Source: Brucella thiophenivorans
GTDB taxonomy: Bacteria > Pseudomonadota > Alphaproteobacteria > Rhizobiales > Rhizobiaceae
Assembly (NCBI RefSeq): GCF_002252445.1
Contig: NZ_NNRJ01000019.1
Coordinates: 248,001 to 312,000, forward strand
DNA: 64,000 nt
Reading direction: 5' to 3'
The translations under genes were made by a program, and so were the position numbers. The notes under the pieces were generated by a model. It saw only the letters and a list, made by a program, of their open reading frames with translations, did not search any database and was not told the DNA's origin. Below are positions 1 through 7,298 of this stretch, one piece after another (positions within the stretch are counted from its first letter, which is position 1; each line of letters opens with the position of its first letter).

Positions 1-612
1 ACTATTAACAAATTCAAGCCAATAGTAGTGTCAGAAGTGAATGATGTTAAAGAGGGCGTTGATCTATACAATGCACTAAAATCATTTAATTATGATGTGT
101 GGTTGGTGCAATCAGATGCGTTTAATCCAGGCAATTTTTATGGCAATAAAAATAATATATTCGGACACGCTGCAGAACTCTCAATTATTTCAGCCCATCC
201 TTCCAATCAATTATGCGTCGACCCCGATACATTTGGAAGTAAAATACTTTCTCATGATCAGCTGGCCAGTTTGATTCTTGCGTGTCCCAGATACGGTGAT
301 GCGACACCCCATGATCGCAATCCTATCGAGCTTAATAGAAAGAATGAAAGTCTATTGTCTAAGTTGGAAGTTTTGGAAGACAACTGTAATCGCCTCTCAT
401 ACCGCAACAAATTATTGGAGACCAGAATTGCTGATTCTAGCCATTTAAGATCACAAATCGAAGATCTTAAAACCACACTATGCGAAGTTAGGCATGAATA
501 TGAAGCTGTGCATGCGCAGTTATCTCGTGTGTATTCGTCCCGTTCGTGGTGGCTTACTAAGCCATTTCGTTTTTGTGCTCGGACACTTCGTAAAATGATC
601 GGGGGTGTTTAG
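1..612 (+). CDS. C-terminal part of an FkbM-like methyltransferase (truncated by window edge)
   Basis: The reading frame is open from the first base, so the gene starts outside the window; an internal GTG at 28 is probably not the start. The visible part begins with a strand-turn like the end of an FkbM-type methyltransferase (KPIVVSEVND). It continues into a predicted coiled coil (about residues 105 to 165 counted from base 28) and ends in a SRSWWLTKPFR motif. Such coiled-coil plus SWWLTKP tails are common at the C-termini of polysaccharide glycosyltransferases and methyltransferases. It overlaps or abuts the next glycosyltransferase, so the two are probably co-transcribed for a surface glycan. 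The family call is inference from a short end piece; a glycosyltransferase tail is the main alternative. The gene is AT-rich compared with the core chromosome to the right. Confidence 0.5.
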   Translation, partial: TINKFKPIVVSEVNDVKEGVDLYNALKSFNYDVWLVQSDAFNPGNFYGNKNNIFGHAAELSIISAHPSNQLCVDPDTFGSKILSHDQLASLILACPRYGDATPHDRNPIELNRKNESLLSKLEVLEDNCNRLSYRNKLLETRIADSSHLRSQIEDLKTTLCEVRHEYEAVHAQLSRVYSSRSWWLTKPFRFCARTLRKMIGGV

Positions 613-613
613 C

Positions 614-2686
614 ATGCAACATTTGCAGCCTGTTATTCCCACAAATCAGGAGTGGGAAGCGTTATTGTTGAATGCTTCAAAGTCCGATGATCATCCTGCC
701 CTCCTTGATGTAATCATCCCCGTTTATAAAGGGCTAGAAGAAACAATGCGCTGTTTGTACAGCGTATGTTCTGTTAAGCAGCATGTATCGTTCAATATTA
801 TAGTAATCAATGACCAGTCGCCTGATGATGAATTGGTCGAACAACTCAAGTGCTTGTCTCAGTCTGGTTTGATCGAATTACACCATAACGAAGAGAACTT
901 AGGATTTGTTGGTACCGTAAATTATGGTATGAATCTCTATCCTGAAAGAGATGTCCTTCTGTTAAACTCCGACACTGAAGTATACGGAGACTGGCTTGAT
1001 AGAATACATGCGCATGCCTATTCAAGCCGAGATATAGGCACTGTTACCCCACTGTCGAATAATGCGGAGATTTGCAGCTATCCTCACTTCATTCAAGATA
1101 ACAATTATGAACTTGAGATATGCGGATTTGAATTAGATCAACTGGCAGCCAAGGCCAATCCCGGTTTCGGAGTTGATGCTCCAACGGGTGTAGGTTTTTG
1201 CATGTACATAAAGCGAGAATGCCTTTCAAGGGTTGGATATTTTGACAAAGAGGCGTTCGGGCGTGGATATGGTGAGGAGAATGATTTCTGCCAGAGGGCA
1301 ATAAAACTAGGATATCGAAATTCAATTTTGGCCGACACTTATGTTCGCCACTATGGCACTACGTCCTTTGGACCCGAGAAGGCTGAGCGCATCCAGGGGG
1401 CAATAGATACATTGTCGGCAAAGCACCCAAAATATCAGTCAGATGTCTCTGAGTTTATTAAACACGACCCACTTTTTCAAGCTCGGCGTACATTAGATGT
1501 TGAACGCCTACGCAGTTCTGGACGTCCCGTTCTAATATTTATCACCCATAACTGGGGTGGGGGTACTGAAAGGCACGTTCAAGACATGAAAGGTGTCATC
1601 GAGGCGTCCGGTGAAGGGTTAGTCTTGATCATGCGACCTAAACAAGATTCTAACGACATACTATTTGTTGATGATGAGAGGTACCCAAATCTTGGTGATT
1701 TTAGTCTAAAAGATGACGTTAAGTGCTTTGTGACATTCCTCTCCGATTTATCGGTAAAACTGATTCATGTACATCAATTGGTAGGAGCCGATGTAGAACT
1801 TTCCGATTTTATTCGTCAGTCCTGCTCGGTATCGAATATTCCTTATGATTTCACAGTCCACGACTATTACACTTACTGTCCTCGTATTCATTTATGGGAT
1901 CATTATAAGCAGTATTGTGGTGAACCTGACCAGAGCAGTTGCGAGGTGTGCTGCAAAGAGGGTGGTTATTTAGAAAGTTTAGGAGCAGCATCGGTTTGGC
2001 GCTGGCGTCAACGAAATCATGAGTTCCTCTTAGGTGCGCGTAAGATTTTCGTCCCGAACGATGATGTATTGCGACGCCTAAAGCGCCAGTTTTCGGGTAC
2101 CGAACCAATTGTAAAAGCTCATATTGAGCCACACTTGAGGGATTGTGCAGCAAACCTGACATTTACCGGACGTCGGTTGGGAGGCAAATATAAGATAGGT
2201 CTTATTGGAGCGCTGGGCACTCATAAGGGATCTATGTTGTTGCTCGAAGTTGCGCAATTGGCGAAAAAGAAGTCACTTGATTTGGAATTTATTGTGGTCG
2301 GGTACACCGATCGCGACGATGAACTCGAAAGAGTGGGAAATGTGAAAATCACTGGAAGCTATGATGATTCAGAATTAGATGGAATTTTGGCCAAAGAAAA
2401 TCCAGATATTTTCTGGATGGCAAGTATATGGCCAGAGACATTTAGTTATACTCTGTCAGAAGTGTTGACGCATGGGCGTTGGCCAGTAGCATTTGATTTT
2501 GGTGCCATCGCGCAACGGATCAAAACACTTGGTTTCGGTTCCGTTCTTGATATAGATCTCATGCTCGATCCAGAAGCATTGCTTGTGACACTATACAACC
2601 ATTGCGTATCTGAGAGGCGAGGTAGTTTGCGATATAAGAGCGCCAAATATGGTTCCTTTATTTCAGATTACTATGAGCTCTGCTAG
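614..2686 (+). CDS. Bifunctional glycosyltransferase: GT2 domain followed by a GT4-like domain
   Basis: The protein has about 690 residues. The N-terminal part (about 30 to 270) is a GT2/rhamnosyltransferase-like GT-A fold: a DVIIPVYKG start strand, a NDQSPDDE loop, NLGF, the DXD-like stretch LLNSDTEVYGDW, and GRGYGEENDFCQRA as the catalytic-site region. The second half (about 305 to 690) resembles a GT-B enzyme, with HNWGGGTERHVQDM at its start, VHDYYTYCPR in the middle and a nucleotide-sugar side resembling GT4. It probably adds two sugars to a surface polysaccharide at the inner membrane face. I chose ATG 614, about 7 nt after GGGGGTG; an in-frame GTG at 605 overlaps the previous stop. It is AT-rich and looks horizontally acquired. 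Donor and acceptor cannot be told from the sequence. Confidence 0.85.
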   Translation: MQHLQPVIPTNQEWEALLLNASKSDDHPALLDVIIPVYKGLEETMRCLYSVCSVKQHVSFNIIVINDQSPDDELVEQLKCLSQSGLIELHHNEENLGFVGTVNYGMNLYPERDVLLLNSDTEVYGDWLDRIHAHAYSSRDIGTVTPLSNNAEICSYPHFIQDNNYELEICGFELDQLAAKANPGFGVDAPTGVGFCMYIKRECLSRVGYFDKEAFGRGYGEENDFCQRAIKLGYRNSILADTYVRHYGTTSFGPEKAERIQGAIDTLSAKHPKYQSDVSEFIKHDPLFQARRTLDVERLRSSGRPVLIFITHNWGGGTERHVQDMKGVIEASGEGLVLIMRPKQDSNDILFVDDERYPNLGDFSLKDDVKCFVTFLSDLSVKLIHVHQLVGADVELSDFIRQSCSVSNIPYDFTVHDYYTYCPRIHLWDHYKQYCGEPDQSSCEVCCKEGGYLESLGAASVWRWRQRNHEFLLGARKIFVPNDDVLRRLKRQFSGTEPIVKAHIEPHLRDCAANLTFTGRRLGGKYKIGLIGALGTHKGSMLLLEVAQLAKKKSLDLEFIVVGYTDRDDELERVGNVKITGSYDDSELDGILAKENPDIFWMASIWPETFSYTLSEVLTHGRWPVAFDFGAIAQRIKTLGFGSVLDIDLMLDPEALLVTLYNHCVSERRGSLRYKSAKYGSFISDYYELC

Positions 2687-2925
2687 TCTCGGCTTTTTGG
2701 TGTTTTCCCTCCCAAGTGTTATTCATTTAGATTTCTATCCAGCGGGTTATGGGTTGCCGTTTTTGGGGTGCTGGCGGCAGGATGCAGTTTTGAGCCATTC
2801 CTGCTTTGCAGCGTCACATTACGTCGTGAATTGATTTTCTTAGCGAACACGGCATCTGACAGCCAGACGAGGCCAGAATATAGTCGAGTCGCTGAACCAA
2901 GTTGAAAACGCTTTCTCTGCGATAA
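2687..2925. other. Gap after the glycosyltransferase, no intact gene
   Basis: All frames here contain stops. A fragment reading NTASDSQTRPEYSR in frame 2 near 2840 to 2880 may be a further scrap of the decayed tail-fibre gene, but this is weak. No clear terminator or promoter was seen. Confidence 0.4.
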
Positions 2926-3236
2926 GGTACAGGAGTTCCATTTAATGTTCCTTACTCGTGGTTGCAAAATGGTTATAGGGCCCCCGGATCAATAAAATTC
3001 ACGTATTCAAATGGCATCGTCCGTTTGGAGGGTGCTATGGCTCCGGGGACACTCACAGATGGAACTACCTTCTTGCAACTTCCCATCGGCTTGCGCCCGA
3101 CAAGTGCAATCCGTTGAACTCTAGTCGCCCCCGGTTCGACATCTCAGCCCTACGCACTGATTGCGGCAGATGGCACGGTGAAAATTTATCGGGGAGCGGG
3201 GACGACCACTCTTGACTTAGGTTTCATGGAGTATTG
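2926..3236 (+). pseudogene. Decayed phage tail-fibre C-terminal domain with in-frame stop
   Basis: Frame 1 read by eye gives a stretch with SWLQNGYRAPGSIKF, GIVRLEGAMAPGTL, LPIGLRPTSAIR and, after an in-frame TGA at 3115 to 3117, TLVAPGSTSQPYALIAADG and LDLGFMEY before a natural TAA-less end (TGA at 3234). The W..NGY, V.L.G and LP.G.RP pattern is what many phage tail-fibre or collar C-termini show, and the pattern runs on in the same frame beyond the stop. Upstream, from 2687 to 2925, all frames are broken and I see no start, so this looks like a remnant. The last 20 bases overlap the 3' end of the convergent acyltransferase. A short real gene with readthrough is possible but unlikely. Confidence 0.5.
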
Positions 3237-4296
3237 AACTTGAGCCACGATGGATAAAGAAGCGGAAAACCCTATTGACGTGGAAGCACAGAAAAGCCGT
3301 CACAGCTATGCAAACTGCGACGGTTAGTGGACCTAGTAGGTATGAACTAGAGATATGGGTATGCGTAAGGTAACCCCACGCCTCGCCAACTAAGAAAATA
3401 ACAGGGACGTGACAAAGGAAAACGGTGAAAGAATATTTTGATAAAGGGGATACAAATCGGAATAATCGATTGCCAGCAAAAAAAACAGCAGTCACCAAAA
3501 TTGTTAACGGTCCAAAAATATTGACCAGCTTTTGATACTGCAAATAATCTGCGGGTTTTGCACATAGGCAATAAAATGTAGCTGTAACAGCGATTGCTAA
3601 ATAGACGCAAGCCAAAGTGCGCACTGTCGTTCCATCCACGGACCATGAGGTAGGCCATCCATGGCGCGCAAAATATAGTCCGACAACGAACCACGCCAAG
3701 ATATCAACCCTCATGAAAAGCGGCGGGTTAATTAAAGCTACTGTCATTGCAATTAAAGTAAGGCATAAAAGCGCTCCGACAATCTTGTTGGACGTTAACA
3801 ATACGATGCCGTATATAAATAAGAAACAAAGCATGAGATCATGCAAAAAATATAGCGGACCATTTGCTGGGAGCGCATTATATCCGGTTAAAGCCCTAAA
3901 GTAGGTGAATAGGCTGCCATTAACGAGCGGTAAATCTGTTCGTAGTGGTAGGTTTTGCTGTTGTTTCCAGATAATCAGCGCGATCATGACGCCGTTCCAG
4001 ACAAGCATTGGCAGGAGGATGGTTTTAATTTTTTGAAAAAGAAGACGGATGTATCCGCGCTTTTGATACGATGACCATGCGAAATATCCCGATATAATTG
4101 ACAGGGTTGGAACTGCAGACGAAGCAAGAACAAACGTTATAAAAGTCAACATGAAAGAAGTAGGGCTTAGTTCGAAGTCTCTCTTATATGCATTGTAGTA
4201 CGTCCAAGGTACATGCGTAGTGACAACCATTAGTATCAACAGTGGCCTCAAAGGTGTTGTGACATTGCCGACACTCTTTGCGTTGATTAAATTCAT
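3217..4296 (-). CDS. Acyltransferase family 3 membrane protein (probable O-acyltransferase)
   Basis: The 359-residue protein has about ten hydrophobic segments and the layout of the acyltransferase 3 / OafA-like family: an N-terminal helix with LRPLLILMVVTTHVPW (the family's conserved histidine lies at the end of the first helix), a second helix with SIISGYF, a conserved GPLYFLHDL segment near residue 145 and a C-terminal helix with FTVFLCHVPV. Members move an acetyl or succinyl group onto sugars of lipopolysaccharide, glucans or exopolysaccharide at the inner membrane. Its place between a tail-fibre remnant and phage lysis genes suggests a cargo gene that alters the host surface, as in serotype-converting phages; that is inference. 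It is AT-rich like the left end of the window. Confidence 0.85.
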   Translation of the reverse strand: MNLINAKSVGNVTTPLRPLLILMVVTTHVPWTYYNAYKRDFELSPTSFMLTFITFVLASSAVPTLSIISGYFAWSSYQKRGYIRLLFQKIKTILLPMLVWNGVMIALIIWKQQQNLPLRTDLPLVNGSLFTYFRALTGYNALPANGPLYFLHDLMLCFLFIYGIVLLTSNKIVGALLCLTLIAMTVALINPPLFMRVDILAWFVVGLYFARHGWPTSWSVDGTTVRTLACVYLAIAVTATFYCLCAKPADYLQYQKLVNIFGPLTILVTAVFFAGNRLFRFVSPLSKYSFTVFLCHVPVIFLVGEAWGYLTHTHISSSYLLGPLTVAVCIAVTAFLCFHVNRVFRFFIHRGSSSILHET

Positions 4297-4437
4297 GAAA
4301 TTATCCCCAGTTTATGGTCGTCTTCCGCAAGTTTGCGAAACTCCGTGGGGTTATCATAATTATAAATAAAACGAACGGTCTTTTAGTCGCAGGCTGGGAA
4401 CAAAGGCCTGACTGACAGCACCGCGCTTGAGGCGGTT

Positions 4438-4536
4438 TTATGCCGTGCGCCATATCCAAAAGCAGATAGCCAGAGCTATTGCTGCCCCTACAGTCAGTAG
4501 CGCAATTTCTTGCTCAATGACGACGATAAAAAACAT
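4438..4536 (-). CDS. Possible 32-residue single-span membrane peptide
   Basis: An ATG at 4536 is preceded about 6 nt upstream by a very strong Shine-Dalgarno stretch (GGAGGGG). It opens a 32-codon frame: a short N-terminus FFIVVIEQEI, a hydrophobic helix (ALLTVGAAIALAICFWIW) and a short basic end RTA. The same frame is open further upstream but without a good start. Two terminator-like hairpins lie upstream on the same strand. The form fits a small phage membrane peptide, a leader peptide or a type I toxin. I do not recognise a family, and translation is inferred only from the ribosome site and hydrophobic pattern. Confidence 0.35.
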   Translation of the reverse strand: MFFIVVIEQEIALLTVGAAIALAICFWIWRTA

Positions 4537-4580
4537 GTTCCCCTCCGTCAGATCGGTTGAGAGGGTAACAGCCAGTAAGC

Positions 4581-4616
4581 AAAATAAAAACCCCAGACGC
4601 TTGGGGCGATCTGGGG
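4581..4616 (-). terminator. Terminator-like hairpin with U-tract
   Basis: On the minus strand a CCCCAG...CTGGGG stem is followed by TTTTTATTTT. It lies upstream of the small membrane peptide, so it could be an attenuator or the end of a short transcript. Confidence 0.45.
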
Positions 4617-4713
4617 CTGCACCCTGCAAGCGTTCCCCCGCCTGTAAAGCGCATCTAGTATTTATCTGACAGTAAAAGAATAGCATTCCCTACTTTGGGA
4701 TAATGCCAATGCA

Positions 4714-4750
4714 CAAAAGAAAGCCCCGGTGCTTGCGGGCGCTACCGGGG
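4714..4750 (-). terminator. Second terminator-like hairpin with related sequence
   Basis: A 7-bp stem CCCCGGT/ACCGGGG encloses a GCTTG-containing loop and is followed on the minus strand by CTTTCTTTTG. It resembles the hairpin about 130 bp away, down to the GCTTG in the loop. Confidence 0.45.
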
Positions 4751-4817
4751 ATGGGCGTTCTTGAAACTGGGGCTTCAACCGCTCCTAATAATCATCTCAC
4801 AAAAATAGGAAAACACT

Positions 4818-5645
4818 ATGGACAGAACCGTACCAGCTGGCGCGGCGCTTTTGCTTGATTTCGTTCGTCTCATTGAAACAGGCAAAACCGACCGCTCGTC
4901 TTACGATGCGATCTATGGCCACAACGAAGATAAGATATCGAAGAAAGTTACCTTGATGTCGATTGATGAACTTATCGGAATTCAGACGACCTTTACTAAA
5001 CGTTTTAAATCGTCGGCTGCGGGTGGTTATCAGTTTATGCGCAATACGCTGCTCGATCTGAAGGCAGAATTACGTTTGCGCGGTGGGCAGATAATGGATC
5101 CAGATTTACAAGATCGCCTTGGTTATCATCTGGCTATTCGCCGGGGCTATAACGATTTCATTTCCGGCAATATCAGCCGTACTGAGTTTGGTCGGCGGCT
5201 CGCGCAGGAATGGGCTTCATTTCCTGTTCTCGCTCCGACAAAGGGCGCGCACCGAGCATTGCAGCGTGGTGAAACTTTCTATGCTGGCGACAAGCTCAAT
5301 AAAGTTTTGGTGACACCGCATCGCATGGAAGCCATTCTTGATCAAGTGAAGGCGGCAGGCGCTTCAATGGCACCAAATGATTCTGCGCTTGTTGTAGAGA
5401 AAGTGCCAATCGTTGCGGATCCGGGTGAGCTTGGCGCTTCTCCTGCAAAATCGAAAACTGTCATCACAAATGCTTTGACTGCCATAGGCATGGCTGTGAC
5501 CGGTATAGGGGCTTTCCTCGGCGGATTGGATTGGCGCGTGCAGCTATTACTCTGTGCGATGGTTAGTTGTTTTGCGGTCTATGCGATCAAGCGCCGCTTC
5601 GATCTCTTTAAGGCTGTTAAAGATCTTTCCAATGAGTTTGCCTGA
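4818..5645 (+). CDS. Phage endolysin, lambda-R-like lytic transglycosylase with C-terminal membrane hairpin
   Basis: The N-terminal 150 residues match the lambda R fold of peptidoglycan lytic transglycosylases: a helix with a probable catalytic glutamate (RLIETGKT, E20), SSAAGGYQFM at 65 to 74 (lambda R has STGAGRYQLL) and QEWASFPV at 130 to 137 (lambda has NIWASLPG). The enzyme cuts the glycan backbone during lysis. Unlike lambda R, it has a C-terminal extension with two hydrophobic helices (about 217 to 236 and 239 to 257) followed by a basic end. It is therefore probably membrane-tethered, and the hairpin may do part of a holin's work. It stands first in a lysis operon, its stop codon adjoining the i-spanin start. 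The ATG follows an A-rich GGAAAAC stretch. Confidence 0.8.
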   Translation: MDRTVPAGAALLLDFVRLIETGKTDRSSYDAIYGHNEDKISKKVTLMSIDELIGIQTTFTKRFKSSAAGGYQFMRNTLLDLKAELRLRGGQIMDPDLQDRLGYHLAIRRGYNDFISGNISRTEFGRRLAQEWASFPVLAPTKGAHRALQRGETFYAGDKLNKVLVTPHRMEAILDQVKAAGASMAPNDSALVVEKVPIVADPGELGASPAKSKTVITNALTAIGMAVTGIGAFLGGLDWRVQLLLCAMVSCFAVYAIKRRFDLFKAVKDLSNEFA

Positions 5646-5932
5646 TGGCGATCATCTGGAACTTCATTCCTGCCTGGCTGAAGTATCTTCTTGCTGGAAT
5701 CATCGCCGCCTGCATCATTGCGGGTGGCGGATACCTGATCGGTAAGCGTGAAGGTCGGCAGGAAGTCAAAACCGAGCAACTGCAATCTGACATTAACGCT
5801 GAACGCGAAAGGACGAAGGACGATGCGAAGCTACGTTCTCTGTCGAATTATGATTTTTGTGTCTTGTCTCTTCGTCGTCGCGGCATGCAATCCGAAGACT
5901 GTGAGCAACTGCGCGGGGTGGCGGCCGAATAA
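5645..5932 (+). CDS. Inner-membrane spanin (Rz-like)
   Basis: This 95-residue protein has an N-terminal membrane helix (about 8 to 32, WLKYLLAGIIAACIIAGGGYLIG) and then a charged, probably coiled-coil periplasmic part (KREGRQEV...INAERERTKDD). It ends with two cysteines in the last third. This is the form of a phage i-spanin, which spans the periplasm together with an outer-membrane lipoprotein to fuse the two membranes in the last step of lysis. It begins at the last bases of the endolysin gene, and the o-spanin gene starts inside it in another frame, the classical Rz/Rz1 arrangement. Spanins diverge strongly, so the call rests on form and place. Confidence 0.75.
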   Translation: MAIIWNFIPAWLKYLLAGIIAACIIAGGGYLIGKREGRQEVKTEQLQSDINAERERTKDDAKLRSLSNYDFCVLSLRRRGMQSEDCEQLRGVAAE

Positions 5933-6038
5933 TCTCAGTGCGTCCGGATTAGTTGCGCTTACTGCGGTGGATCGGGCAGGGGCCGAACGCGTCGAGGGTA
6001 ATGATGAAAATGGAAAACAGCGGGGGTGCTGGAAGTGA
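5823..6038 (+). CDS. Outer-membrane spanin lipoprotein (Rz1-like), overlapping the i-spanin gene
   Basis: ATG 5823 opens a 71-residue frame, +1 relative to the i-spanin. It encodes a lipoprotein signal, MRSYVLCRIMIFVSCLFVVA, followed by the lipobox cysteine in VVAAC (about residue 22). The mature part is about 50 residues, with cysteines in KTVSNCAGW and a C-terminal GCWK. The first 110 bp lie within the i-spanin gene and the rest runs past its stop, so this is an overlapping rather than fully embedded pair. The protein should sit in the inner leaflet of the outer membrane and bind the i-spanin. The frame is open further upstream to 5748, but the 5823 start alone gives a proper signal peptide. 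Confidence 0.75.
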   Translation: MRSYVLCRIMIFVSCLFVVAACNPKTVSNCAGWRPNNLSASGLVALTAVDRAGAERVEGNDENGKQRGCWK

Positions 6039-6046
6039 GTTCTATT

Positions 6047-6346
6047 ATGCCAGAGACAGATTCCGATCTTCGTGCTCGTGTTGTTGGGCTTGAACAAGCA
6101 GCACAAACAAACAATCAGCGACTGGCTACGCTTGAGACTTGGCAACGCCAGCGTGAAATTGATAGCGCTCGAAATGATGAAAAATGGGTCGCAATGGAAG
6201 CTCGTATTGATACGCGCTTTTCCGGGCTAGAAGGATCCGTGCAAAGCATTATGTCTTCGCTGTCTCGTATTAATTGGATGATTATCGGCGGATTGGTTGC
6301 GGCTTTTGTTGCATTTGTGGTTGGCGGGGGGTTGAAGTCTCTCTGA
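6047..6346 (+). CDS. XhlA-like lysis-associated membrane protein
   Basis: The protein has about 99 residues. An N-terminal coiled-coil-like part (DLRARVVGLEQAAQTNNQRL, then charged heptads up to about residue 75) is followed by one C-terminal membrane helix (INWMIIGGLVAAFVAFVVG) and a short tail. This is the form of the haemolysin XhlA family, found in prophage lysis cassettes, where XhlA works with a holin and an amidase. I chose ATG 6047, eight bases after the o-spanin stop; a GTG at 6026 in the same frame would overlap the spanin gene. No separate holin gene is visible, so this protein and the endolysin's hairpin are the candidates for membrane permeabilisation. Confidence 0.7.
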   Translation: MPETDSDLRARVVGLEQAAQTNNQRLATLETWQRQREIDSARNDEKWVAMEARIDTRFSGLEGSVQSIMSSLSRINWMIIGGLVAAFVAFVVGGGLKSL

Positions 6347-6391
6347 CCTGTAAATGTCTAATCTGCGATTAATCGAAAACTGCCCGTTTAC

Positions 6392-6415
6392 AACCCCGCT
6401 GCGGCGGGGTTTTTG
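6392..6415 (+). terminator. Rho-independent terminator of the lysis operon
   Basis: CCCCGC/GCGGGG stem with a TGCG loop followed by TTTTTGTT, about 45 bases after the XhlA-like stop. Confidence 0.8.
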
Positions 6416-6544
6416 TTATGCGCAGTGAGGCAGGCGGATTAAAATACATAATCAAATCATAAGGGCTATTTCTGTCCCACTTTTCTGCAAGCGTTTGAAT
6501 TGGCTCATTTTCCGTAGAACCTCCGGGACTCCAACCCCTGTGCA

Positions 6545-6826
6545 TCACTCGTCTGGTTCTGTGCCGGTGTAACCGCGATACATGCCAGCCGAAACAACTT
6601 TAATGGCTGTTGCTGTTTCTTCAGCTGACCAGCCAGCTGCGACCGCATCATCGATGAGATCTCGTATGCCGGGAACGCCGGTGTCAGCTATTGCAGCTGC
6701 AGCATCGGCTTCCGATGTGCCTGATAATGTCGCTTGCTCGATCAAGTCCGCGATGCCTTGCGCTACCGCCTCCTGACAATCCAGTTCGCGATCTGGGTAA
6801 ATGCCTGCTTGTTCCGGTTTCATCAT
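6545..6826 (-). CDS. Small acidic hypothetical protein, last gene of the SOS-type operon
   Basis: A 93-residue acidic, alanine-rich protein without membrane helices or cysteine clusters (one Cys near residue 17). Its pattern of short helices (EAVAQGIADLIEQA, EADAAAAIADTG, IRDLIDDAVAAGWSAEETATAI) suggests two similar helical hairpins of about 35 residues, each ending in an A..G or W-rich turn. I recognise no family. It lies 38 bp downstream of the small zinc-binding protein on the same strand and is probably expressed with the Y-family polymerase. It starts with two adjacent ATG codons after GAGAGAG-type purines. Function unknown. Confidence 0.6.
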   Translation of the reverse strand: MMKPEQAGIYPDRELDCQEAVAQGIADLIEQATLSGTSEADAAAAIADTGVPGIRDLIDDAVAAGWSAEETATAIKVVSAGMYRGYTGTEPDE

Positions 6827-6864
6827 GGTGCTCTCTCTTTTTAAGAGAGCAGGTAGCGCACTTA

Positions 6865-7047
6865 TTACCTTCGTCCAGCCAAGGCTTCTTCACCTTCCTG
6901 CTTATGTTCGTAGCAAAACCAGAGTTGGCCATATTTTGTTTTGTAGCCGTACGTGCCCCACGCTTTGCATCCGTCAGCATCGCACCAATGTTCCCACTTA
7001 CCTCCGGGCTTTGAAACACGGCCATTGTCCGTTCCATATCCGCTCAT
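6865..7047 (-). CDS. 60-residue probable zinc-binding phage protein
   Basis: The small protein has the metal-site pattern WCDADGC (C-x4-C) at about residues 21 to 27 and FCYEHK (C-x2-H) at about 44 to 48, with aromatic residues between. This is what short treble-clef or zinc-ribbon proteins of phages look like. Its ATG overlaps the stop of the upstream small gene by four bases, so the two are translationally coupled. No family name can be given. In an operon driven by the polymerase promoter, it may bind nucleic acid or a repair protein; that is inference only. Confidence 0.65.
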   Translation of the reverse strand: MSGYGTDNGRVSKPGGKWEHWCDADGCKAWGTYGYKTKYGQLWFCYEHKQEGEEALAGRR

Positions 7048-7298
7048 GCTAAACCACCGACAAAGCCGCTCATTTCTTTAAGGCGCACCATGGATAGGCG
7101 CATATTGCCTTTACAGCCGCGTCCTTTGCAGCGTGCCATGCTCTCGATCTGATCGAGATAGAGCTGTGAGCGATCAACCGTCTCGCAGAGCAATAGCTTA
7201 TCGGTATAGGCCATCCGGTTACATTTCCGGCAAATCAGCTCAAGCTTTTGATCGTCTGCCAGATCTCCGACTTTGATATGAGTTTTCCAGTTTCCCAT
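7044..7298 (-). CDS. 84-residue cysteine-rich protein coupled to the Y-family polymerase
   Basis: The start ATG overlaps the polymerase stop codon (TGATG), the best evidence for this start; the frame is open upstream but inside the polymerase gene. The protein has two cysteine pairs, CRKC near residue 25 and CKGRGC near residue 62, which would make one four-cysteine zinc site separated by about 35 residues (LLLCETVDRSQLYLDQIE). It ends in a hydrophobic GFVGGLA. It resembles small phage zinc-finger proteins in general form, but I cannot assign a family. Tight coupling to the polymerase suggests similar amounts of both proteins and perhaps a common task in lesion bypass. Confidence 0.7.
   Translation of the reverse strand: MGNWKTHIKVGDLADDQKLELICRKCNRMAYTDKLLLCETVDRSQLYLDQIESMARCKGRGCKGNMRLSMVRLKEMSGFVGGLA

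Noticed and set aside
6450-6540. tRNA or tmRNA fragment as an att site
   Set aside because: A GGAGTCCCGGAGGTTCT-like stretch caught the eye on the minus strand, but no stem or tRNA arm could be built around it.
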